This document shows, piece after piece, positions 7,406-12,841 of a DNA stretch of 12,841 nucleotides. The DNA comes from an uncultured Clostridium sp. (GTDB taxonomy: Bacteria; Bacillota; Clostridia; Lachnospirales; Lachnospiraceae): contig CATWBR010000077.1 of the NCBI GenBank assembly GCA_958349075.1, positions 1-12,841 on the forward strand. Direction: 5' to 3'. A program made the position numbers and the translations under genes. A model generated the notes under the pieces. The model had not been told where the DNA came from. It saw only the letters and a program-made list of their open reading frames with translations, and did not search any database. Numbering within the stretch: the first letter of the stretch is position 1; each line of letters opens with the position of its first letter.

Positions 7406-9223
7406 CTATTTTAACATCTCCCGGATTCTTGCCAAAAGATTTTCCGTCGCCTTCTCCCCATACAGGACCTCCCGGGCCATAAGGGGGTTATCCGTAATCA
7501 CATTATCCGCCCCCAATATCTTCATCCGCTCCATCTCGCTCCTTCTGTTCACCGTCCATACATGGACCTCTTTACCGCTTTCGTGAGCATCGTCAATCAG
7601 CTTCTGGTTGACGGAGCTTGATAACATGCTGATAAAGTCTATCGCCTCATCCCTGTAATAATTCCCATAGGCTGCCGATACGATATATCCCGTGTAAATA
7701 TCCGGCGCCGCCTCCTTCACTCTTTTTAAATAGCCGTAGCTGGTGGATGTCACAACACACTGCTCCGTCCATCCCGACTGCTCAATGAGTTTTGCAACCT
7801 TCTCTGGAAGGCCGGAAGAGGCTCCCATATTCTTGATTTCAATATTCAGCTTCAAACGGCCGCGTGCGAATTCCAGGACCTCCTCCAGAGTGGGGATTGT
7901 CGTTCCCGCATATTCAATAGAAAATCCCGTTCCCACGTCAATATCCTTTAACTCCTCCCAGGTCATGGACTTAACCGTCCTGTCAATTCCCGCCATACGC
8001 TTCAGGCTGCTGTCGTGAAACAGGACCATCACTCCATCCTTTGTCTCCTGGATGTCAATCTCCGCATAGTCGGCCAGCTCGTCAACCGCAGCCTGCAGAG
8101 CCGGTACCGTATTCTCCGGCGCCGTCCGGGAACTTCCCCTGTGCGCCGTAATCTGTACTTCATAGAGTAAATCTTCATCCAGGAAGCTGCCGTTTCTCGA
8201 CACATCAAATGCCGTCGCCATGCTGACCGCAGTTACAACGGCCAGAAGTCCCAGGACATTTCTCCGGTTCAGCCACCGTTCCCTGCCGTGCCTGTCGATG
8301 TCAAAGTCCCACCGCTGCTGCTTCCTGTCTTTTCTGTCATACTGGAAATACAGTACGGTCAGGGCTCCGTAGTTTACCACCACCGACACGATACTGGCAA
8401 AAAAGATGATTGCCAGCTCGATTTTATCCCTGGCCGCCAGCAGAAGCGCCAGTTCAACTCTCCGGTCCATGAAGCGGACCGCAAATACCGCCACAATGAC
8501 AACTGAAAACAGGTACATAAGGATGCCCGTCACGATAACCGCCAGATTGCAGGCCGTCAGAATAAACGAAGTCCTTACATACCTTCCCCTCAGAAGCTCT
8601 TTGCTCCGCTCCATACTGTCCCTGAAGCTCCTCTGCTCCACCAGACAGCCGAAGCAGATAAACGCGGTCGGAACCGATAAAAGGATACAGGCCGCCAGAA
8701 AAAGCACAATCAGGAGCCTGCCCCAGTTTTCTCCCATCAGGCCGGGCAGGATAAATTTAAGCGGCTTTAAATGGCACAGAAGCCTGTATATGAAAAATAT
8801 ATTGGTCAGGATGTAATGGACGGACACAATCAGAAAAAGCTTCCAGTTTTTCCGCTTTATCTCGTGGGCCGTCTTCGCAAGACCGCCCAGAAAAACAGAA
8901 TACACATTCATCTTCCTCGAATATGCCGCTGCCTGGAACGCCGTCGTCAGGCTTCCGATCTCTATCATGAGTCCCGTCATAATTACCGCCGCGATCAGAA
9001 GAACGGCGGGTATCGTGACCGGTTTCAGCAGGAATGCCTGCAAATTGCTCACCGTCACATAACTGTACCCCGCCGCTTTCAGAGAAAGGCGCACAAGCGT
9101 CCCGGTAATCTGCAACAGAAGAGGAAGAGTCAAAAGACGGAACGCCAGCTCAAACAGAAAAATATTTCCGTTGTTAATGCTCAAAATCTGCTTCGTGTCC
9201 TCAAATTCCCGTCTTATTTTCAT
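7406..9223 (-). CDS. Membrane glycerophosphodiester phosphodiesterase
   Basis: The protein hydrolyses glycerophosphodiesters to glycerol-3-phosphate and an alcohol, a step in lipid-headgroup or teichoic-acid recycling. It has 605 residues. About 1-340 is a multi-pass membrane domain of the type often fused to this enzyme, with hydrophobic stretches near 22-48, 68-92, 128-148, 168-193, 218-250, 268-293 and 322-338. The catalytic TIM barrel follows at about 355-585, with HRG at 361-363, E370-N371, EIDIQ (E388, D390), DG at 396-397, FHD (H403, D404), EIK (E462, K464) and the late W556. The residues needed for metal binding and acid-base catalysis appear intact. Whether the active site faces outside depends on the number of membrane segments, which I cannot fix by eye. 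The start has only a modest GGGG sequence close to the ATG. It lies 106 bases after the small alarmone synthetase and 16 before dtd. Confidence 0.93.
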   Translation of the reverse strand: MKIRREFEDTKQILSINNGNIFLFELAFRLLTLPLLLQITGTLVRLSLKAAGYSYVTVSNLQAFLLKPVTIPAVLLIAAVIMTGLMIEIGSLTTAFQAAAYSRKMNVYSVFLGGLAKTAHEIKRKNWKLFLIVSVHYILTNIFFIYRLLCHLKPLKFILPGLMGENWGRLLIVLFLAACILLSVPTAFICFGCLVEQRSFRDSMERSKELLRGRYVRTSFILTACNLAVIVTGILMYLFSVVIVAVFAVRFMDRRVELALLLAARDKIELAIIFFASIVSVVVNYGALTVLYFQYDRKDRKQQRWDFDIDRHGRERWLNRRNVLGLLAVVTAVSMATAFDVSRNGSFLDEDLLYEVQITAHRGSSRTAPENTVPALQAAVDELADYAEIDIQETKDGVMVLFHDSSLKRMAGIDRTVKSMTWEELKDIDVGTGFSIEYAGTTIPTLEEVLEFARGRLKLNIEIKNMGASSGLPEKVAKLIEQSGWTEQCVVTSTSYGYLKRVKEAAPDIYTGYIVSAAYGNYYRDEAIDFISMLSSSVNQKLIDDAHESGKEVHVWTVNRRSEMERMKILGADNVITDNPLMAREVLYGEKATENLLARIREMLK

Positions 9224-9329
9224 CTTCCCCGTACTTCTTTCTGTATTCTGTCCCGTCCTTTTCAGAACGCTTTTATCCGTATATCTTTTTGCGTATTCCT
9301 ATTCGCCCGGCCTCCGTTAGTCTTCCGGT

Positions 9330-10037
9330 TCAGACCTGCTCCGTCTCTGCTGCGGCCGCCGCCAGAAGTTCCGCCTTCGCCTCCGCGGCTGTCTCCGCTT
9401 CCCTCTCGTCCTGGTTGATCTTCATAATCTCCTCATTCAGAGAGAACATCTTGGCATCCAGCATGTCGACCATATCGGCACAGGCTTTTAATTCCTCCTC
9501 CAGATAATCAGGGGCATGGCCTTCGAATTTGTAGTAAATCTTGTGTTCCAGGCTCGCCCAGAAATCCATGGCAACCGTCCGGATCTGGATCTCTACCTTT
9601 GTCTCCACAGGCCCCTCGCTCAGGTAAATCGGGATGGTGACTACCAGATGATAGCTCTTATACCCGTTGGGTTTGGGGGTTTTTATATAGTCCTTGATAT
9701 AAAGAACCGTAATGTCCGACTGTCTGGCCAGCATATCGGCAATCAGGTAAATATCTGAAGTAAAGGAACAGATAATCCTGATGCCGGCAATATCACTCAG
9801 GTAATCAATCATATTCGGGATAGTCACATCCCGGCCATCGTGCTTTAATTTCTTTACAATACTCTCCGGCGTCTTCAGCCTGGATTTCACGTGCTCGATG
9901 GGATTATAGTTGTAAATATGGATAAATTCATTATTTAAAATCTCGATCTTCGTATTAATCGCTTTTAAAGCCGAATTATACAAAAACATGACCGTCTTCC
10001 ACTGGTCAAGCTGATCATACGATTTGGGAATGTTCAA
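9330..10037 (-). CDS. Small alarmone synthetase, RelQ/YjbM type
   Basis: This is a single-domain GTP pyrophosphokinase that transfers pyrophosphate from ATP to GDP or GTP to make (p)ppGpp. It has only the RelA/SpoT synthetase domain, with no HD hydrolase or TGS domains. Motifs are EHVKSRLKTPESIVKKL (49-65), DIAGIRIIC (82-90), KPNGYKSYHL (122-131) and VEIQIRTVAMDFWASLEHKIYYK (148-170), the last carrying the catalytic Glu. At 235 residues it is longer than B. subtilis RelQ (about 211). The extra length is mostly an acidic, Ala-rich tail (about 211-235) with a run AAAAA. The start is TTG at 10037, backed by AAAGGAGAGGG upstream; the next in-frame ATG (residue 17) would cut into the conserved N-terminal helix. 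It is 26 bases after the S1-domain gene, so synthesis is probably tied to that transcript. RelQ of other species is allosterically activated and binds RNA; conservation here is not shown. Confidence 0.93.
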   Translation of the reverse strand: MNIPKSYDQLDQWKTVMFLYNSALKAINTKIEILNNEFIHIYNYNPIEHVKSRLKTPESIVKKLKHDGRDVTIPNMIDYLSDIAGIRIICSFTSDIYLIADMLARQSDITVLYIKDYIKTPKPNGYKSYHLVVTIPIYLSEGPVETKVEIQIRTVAMDFWASLEHKIYYKFEGHAPDYLEEELKACADMVDMLDAKMFSLNEEIMKINQDEREAETAAEAKAELLAAAAAETEQV

Positions 10038-10063
10038 TGTTTTCCCTCTCCTTTAAGTCACTG

Positions 10064-11068
10064 TTAGAATTTGAGGTTCTTAAACAGCTCTCCCAGTCCT
10101 GTGGTAGCCTCACCCGACTCACGGTAATTGAATACCTCTTCATCCGGCGCCTCACCCAGCTCCACCGCCTTCATACTGAGGCTGATTTTATTGTCGGCTG
10201 TTGATATAATCTTGACCGTTACGGTCTGGCCCTCTTTCAGCACTGCGCCCGGATGTGAAACCCTCTTGCTGCTGATCTGGGAAATATGAACGAGCCCGGA
10301 AAGTCCGTTCTCAAGGCTGATAAATGCGCCGTATGGTTTGATACTGTCAACGGTACCTTCCATGATTGCGCCGACTTCGCATTTGGCAATTTTTTTCTTC
10401 TTCTCTTCCTGGAGCTTCTCTCTGGCTGCCTCTCTTCCGGACAGAACCAGCTTGTTATGCTCTTCATCGGCCGTAATGACTGTGACATCCACCATTCTGC
10501 CGTTCCACTCCTCCAGGTTCTCCACATAAGCCGCATCCAGACGGGAAGCCGGGATAAATCCTCTCATTCCTTCAATCTGGGCCACGGCTCCGGCGTTTAC
10601 GATCTCCGTGATCTTTACCGGAACAATGGTGCGCTCTTCCAGCATGGTTCTCAGTCTGTCCCATGCCATCCTGTCATTTGCTTCTTTTCTGGAGAGTACA
10701 ATATTTCCTTCGCCGTCGTCCGTCTTGATGACGGTGGCTGTAATTTCTTCGCCTACATGGATTTCTTCTTTCATGTTAAAATCAGGATCATTACTCATAT
10801 TCTCTTTCTCAATGATTCCCTCGGCATAATATTTCATATCAAGAAGCACCTCTGTCTCGGTTACTCCGATTACGGTTCCGGTTAATATATCGCCCTCCCG
10901 CACCTTTTTAAAAGAAGCTTCCAGCTCTGCCGCATAGTCATCCATTGTTTCCCGGCCCTGCTCTTCCTCAATCGCTTCCGCCAGATTCTCCCGGTCTTTC
11001 AGTATCTCTTCGGTGCCTTTCTGTGCTTTCTCTTCCATCTCTGCCCCATATATCATTTCATCTGTCAT
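10064..11068 (-). CDS. S1-domain RNA-binding protein, ribosomal protein S1-like
   Basis: This is an RNA-binding protein with three S1 (OB-fold) repeats, at about 56-128, 145-212 and 230-301. The third is the most canonical (GTVDSIKPYGAFISLENGL, then GLVHISQIS). An acidic N-terminal tail (1-50) and a 30-residue C-terminal tail flank them. At 334 residues it is shorter than proteobacterial S1 (six repeats) and B. subtilis YpfD (four). Clostridial relatives are usually annotated as 30S ribosomal protein S1 and are often encoded beside or fused to IspH; no ispH is seen here. It may help mRNA binding on the 30S subunit or act as a general RNA-binding factor. AAAGGAGG lies seven bases before the ATG at 11068. 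It is the first gene of a five-gene cluster ending with the M18 aminopeptidase and is divergent from the PHP gene. Confidence 0.92.
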   Translation of the reverse strand: MTDEMIYGAEMEEKAQKGTEEILKDRENLAEAIEEEQGRETMDDYAAELEASFKKVREGDILTGTVIGVTETEVLLDMKYYAEGIIEKENMSNDPDFNMKEEIHVGEEITATVIKTDDGEGNIVLSRKEANDRMAWDRLRTMLEERTIVPVKITEIVNAGAVAQIEGMRGFIPASRLDAAYVENLEEWNGRMVDVTVITADEEHNKLVLSGREAAREKLQEEKKKKIAKCEVGAIMEGTVDSIKPYGAFISLENGLSGLVHISQISSKRVSHPGAVLKEGQTVTVKIISTADNKISLSMKAVELGEAPDEEVFNYRESGEATTGLGELFKNLKF

Positions 11069-11110
11069 AGTTTTTCCTCCTTTTGTGTGCTGGTCTACTC
11101 TCCTTAGTCT

Positions 11111-11139
11111 ATTTAACCATATCCCACCTCATATTTCTA
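11111..11139 (-). promoter_or_regulatory. Possible promoter for the S1-domain operon
   Basis: On the minus strand TAGAAA (11134-11139, four of six -35 bases) is followed after 17 bases by TTAAAT (11111-11116, four of six), with a TGG extended -10 directly before it. Transcription would start near 11104, about 36 bases before the S1-domain ATG. This is the best candidate I find by eye on this strand, but the hexamers are weak. Confidence 0.35.
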
Positions 11140-11220
11140 TAGTTTTCTGCCGAAAAGTATGATATATTTTTATTAGTTGTTACTATTTACGTCCCATGAT
11201 GCACAGCAGGGCCCGCTTTA

Positions 11221-11249
11221 TTGTAAACAGTTAAATAACCGGGTATACT
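11221..11249 (+). promoter_or_regulatory. Sigma-A-type promoter for the PHP gene
   Basis: TTGTAA (11221-11226, four of six -35 bases) is followed by a 17-base spacer and TATACT (11244-11249, five of six -10 bases). The start would be near 11256, giving a leader of about 120 bases before the ATG at 11376. Confidence 0.65.
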
Positions 11250-11260
11250 ATCAGTAAAAA

Positions 11261-11275
11261 GTAACCATCCGTTAC
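11261..11275 (+). repeat. Inverted repeat just after the PHP transcription start
   Basis: GTAAC (11261-11265) and GTTAC (11271-11275) are exact reverse complements around five bases, about five bases after the predicted start. A second repeat, TGAAAC (11307-11312) with GTTTCA (11320-11325), lies further down the leader. They could be operator half-sites or small RNA hairpins; short repeats of this size also arise by chance. Confidence 0.35.
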
Positions 11276-11375
11276 GGCAACTTACAGATTTCACATTTGG
11301 AATTTATGAAACACCATCGGTTTCAAGGTGATAATCAGAAATTGATATAGTTATAGTTAGAAATGAGGTTTTTAA

Positions 11376-12110
11376 ATGAATGACATTCTTGATCTGCACA
11401 CTCACACAATTGCAAGCGGCCATGCATACAACACTTTGTACGAGATGGTCAAAGCGGCCGCTGACAATGGAATGGAACTCTTCGGCTCCTCCGATCACGG
11501 ACCGGCTCTTCCCGGAAGCTGCCATGAAATGTATTTTTGCAATTTCAGGTCAATTCCCAGTGAGCTTTACGGAATAAAACTGATAATGGGCTGTGAGCTG
11601 AATATCCTGGACTATAAAGGCACCCTGGATTTGAAGGAATGGCTTTTAAAACGTATCGATTACGGCATTGCCAGCATTCACGACCTCTGTTATAAAATCG
11701 GTACCAGAGAGGAGAATACGGCCGCCATGGTAGGAGCCATGAAGAACCCCTACGTCCAGATTATCGGCCATCCCGATAACAGCAACATCCCCCTTGACTA
11801 CACGGAGCTTGTGAAAGGCGCGAAGGAACACCATGTTCTGCTGGAAGTTAATAACAGCTCCCTGAAACCGGGTTCCCCCCGGCCGGGAGCTAAAGAGAAT
11901 TACCAAGTCATGCTGGAACTCTGCCGCAGGCACAATGTTTCCGTTATCGTGAACAGTGATTCTCACTGTGCCTCGGACGCCGGACGCCACGATTATGCGG
12001 CAGAACTTCTGAAAGAGATGGATTTCCCGGAAGAACTCGTTGTCAACACATCCTTAAAGAAACTCGCAGAGTACCTTCCCTGCATAGAATCTTTACAGAC
12101 TAATAATTGA
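11376..12110 (+). CDS. PHP-domain phosphatase, YcdX family
   Basis: This cytoplasmic metallo-phosphatase of the PHP superfamily (244 residues) resembles E. coli YcdX, a trinuclear-zinc enzyme. Every ligand position of YcdX appears with a one-residue offset: H8 and H10 (DLHTH), H16, H41 (SSDHG), E74 (GCELNI), H102, H132 (GHPDN), D195 and H197 (NSDSH). The metal site is therefore probably intact. Substrate is unknown; YcdX-type proteins hydrolyse generic phosphate esters, and histidinol phosphatases are a more distant PHP branch. GAGG about eight bases upstream and the LDLHTH start support the ATG. It is the only plus-strand gene here, transcribed from its own promoter, and its last 11 bases overlap the last 11 bases of the convergent lipoprotein gene. 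Confidence 0.93.
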   Translation: MNDILDLHTHTIASGHAYNTLYEMVKAAADNGMELFGSSDHGPALPGSCHEMYFCNFRSIPSELYGIKLIMGCELNILDYKGTLDLKEWLLKRIDYGIASIHDLCYKIGTREENTAAMVGAMKNPYVQIIGHPDNSNIPLDYTELVKGAKEHHVLLEVNNSSLKPGSPRPGAKENYQVMLELCRRHNVSVIVNSDSHCASDAGRHDYAAELLKEMDFPEELVVNTSLKKLAEYLPCIESLQTNN

Positions 12111-12624
12111 TCCCGACAATTCCAACGCGGTTGTCAGCGCCAAGCCCGATAGTAATATTGGGCTTTCCTGATGGATCGCCCACCACAAGACCGGCCTTCG
12201 CAACATTCAGGGAATCTATATCAGCCCCTTTTACCGCCTCGATTAACTCGTCGGTAAAAACTTCGTCCGGGTTCAGATCCATAAATTCTTCCTCACTGTC
12301 GACCGTCACTCCGTCTCCTACGCCCACATAGCAGGGATAAACCACTGCTTCCTTTAACTTCTCCAAATCCCGCTCTTCAATGATATTCTGAATACCTTTG
12401 GCCAGAGCTTTATACTCTGTCTCCAGCATCTTTTTTTCTTCTTCTCCTGACAGAGTTGTATCTTCTGCATGTTTTGTTTCCTCTGCTGTCGTCTCTGCAG
12501 TCTGCGCTTCTGTTGTTTGAACTGTTTCTGTTGTACCGTTTCCGGACGTTCTGTCCGTACCGCCGCATCCGCCAAGCCCCATCACCGAAGCCAGCACAAC
12601 TGCTGCAATCACTTTTTTCTTCAT
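12100..12624 (-). CDS. Lipoprotein of unknown function
   Basis: A predicted lipoprotein of 174 residues whose function I do not recognise. The signal is MKKK plus a hydrophobic core and the lipobox LGGC, with lipidation at Cys20. A Thr/Glu-rich low-complexity linker (about 22-60) follows. A folded domain (about 62-174) has an amphipathic helical start (EEKKMLETEYKALAKGIQNI at 61-80), a YPCYVGVGDG segment (96-105) and a beta-rich end with SGKPNITIGLG (152-162) and VGIVGINY (167-174). Helix-then-sheet order resembles NTF2-like small lipoproteins, but this is only suggestive. The frame runs up to 12663, but AGGAGG lies six bases before the ATG at 12624, a signal peptide begins there, and the predicted transcription start is near 12663, so 12624 is correct. 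The 3' end overlaps the PHP gene tail to tail. Confidence 0.85.
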   Translation of the reverse strand: MKKKVIAAVVLASVMGLGGCGGTDRTSGNGTTETVQTTEAQTAETTAEETKHAEDTTLSGEEEKKMLETEYKALAKGIQNIIEERDLEKLKEAVVYPCYVGVGDGVTVDSEEEFMDLNPDEVFTDELIEAVKGADIDSLNVAKAGLVVGDPSGKPNITIGLGADNRVGIVGINY

Positions 12625-12669
12625 AATCTGCCTCCTGCATGCCCAAGGTTTTCCCTGAACCATTTTGCG

Positions 12670-12698
12670 ATAATAACACGGTTTGAAACACCTGTCAA
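12670..12698 (-). promoter_or_regulatory. Near-consensus sigma-A promoter for the lipoprotein
   Basis: The minus strand carries TTGACA (12693-12698, exact -35), a 17-base spacer and TATTAT (12670-12675, five of six -10 bases). Transcription would start near 12663, giving a leader of about 39 bases that contains the AGGAGG site. It is the strongest promoter visible in the window. Confidence 0.85.
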
Positions 12699-12811
12699 TT
12701 CTTTTACCAAATTATTGGAATTGCCGCGTAACAGTCCATCCTTTCAATGACAATTTTGTAAACTATTATTAATAATTCCATTACTATCATTTCGCATGTG
12801 TTTACACTATA

Positions 12812-12840
12812 ATTATATCAATATTAAAAAGAATTATTAA
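12812..12840 (-). promoter_or_regulatory. Possible second upstream promoter
   Basis: On the minus strand TTAATA (12835-12840, four of six) lies 17 bases before TATAAT (12812-12817, exact -10) with a TGA extended -10 element. It would start near 12805 and reach the lipoprotein after about 180 bases. The surrounding DNA is very AT-rich, so chance matches are likely. The plus strand also has TATAAT at 12808-12813 but no matching -35. Confidence 0.35.
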
Positions 12841-12841
12841 C

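Larger units (their letters stand above)
11069..11375. other. Divergent intergenic region between the S1 and PHP genes
   Basis: These 307 bases hold no supported gene. They contain the S1 gene ribosome binding site (about 11076-11083), a weak minus-strand promoter candidate, a good plus-strand promoter at 11221-11249 and two short inverted repeats in the PHP leader (11261-11275 and 11307-11325). A structured leader RNA family is not recognisable. Confidence 0.6.

Noticed and set aside
8771..9418. A 215-codon plus-strand open frame opposite the glycerophosphodiesterase N-terminus
   Set aside because: The product is Arg/Pro/Lys-rich low-complexity sequence typical of an antisense shadow of a membrane-protein gene.
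12625..12663. Upstream ATG at 12663 as the start of the terminal lipoprotein
   Set aside because: It coincides with the predicted transcription start and puts 13 residues, including two Arg, before the signal peptide, whereas the ATG at 12624 has a perfect ribosome site.
1..12841. Mobile elements, CRISPR arrays, defence systems or biosynthetic clusters
   Set aside because: No transposase, integrase, regularly spaced repeats, nuclease-methylase pairs or synthase domains were found on either strand; the gene content is housekeeping and envelope functions.

Overview
The window looks like a chromosomal, mainly housekeeping segment from a gut-type Lachnospiraceae (Clostridium cluster XIVa) bacterium. 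The grounds are moderate base composition, strong AGGAGG-type ribosome binding sites, close gene packing with 4-8 base overlaps, and family relatives typical of that group: a lipoprotein trigger-factor-like isomerase, a RelQ-type alarmone synthetase, a membrane-fused glycerophosphodiesterase and a short S1-domain protein. The genus is inference; no rRNA or other marker is present. Eleven genes are supported, ten on the minus strand and one on the plus strand. I see no tRNA, rRNA, CRISPR array, insertion sequence, phage gene or toxin-antitoxin pair.

Reading leftward in transcription order: (1) at the right end, a small Thr-rich lipoprotein of unknown function (12100-12624, minus) has a near-consensus promoter and a possible second one further upstream. 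Its 3' end overlaps by 11 bases the 3' end of (2) a YcdX-type PHP phosphatase (11376-12110, plus), which has its own good promoter in a 307-base divergent intergenic region.

(3) From the other side of that region runs a five-gene minus-strand cluster: S1-domain RNA-binding protein, small (p)ppGpp synthetase, membrane glycerophosphodiester phosphodiesterase, D-aminoacyl-tRNA deacylase (dtd) and M18 aminopeptidase. It combines translation, alarmone signalling, tRNA quality control, peptide turnover and lipid-headgroup recycling, and probably forms one operon.

(4) A secreted lipoprotein with FKBP and trigger-factor C-terminal domains follows, probably with its own promoter. (5) The last cluster is xanthine phosphoribosyltransferase (xpt), a Cof-type HAD phosphatase, a CBM9-like protein and RecQ helicase. 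The xpt promoter has an extended -10 and a perfect 10-base inverted repeat directly upstream of it.

Several starts differ from the longest possible frame. The small alarmone synthetase begins at TTG. The aminopeptidase, xpt, HAD protein and terminal lipoprotein are called at internal ATGs, supported by Shine-Dalgarno sequences, homology or promoter position. I did not find a convincing undescribed system. The points most worth a second look are the xpt operator-like repeat, the extracytoplasmic trigger-factor relative, the alarmone/translation operon and the unknown lipoprotein.
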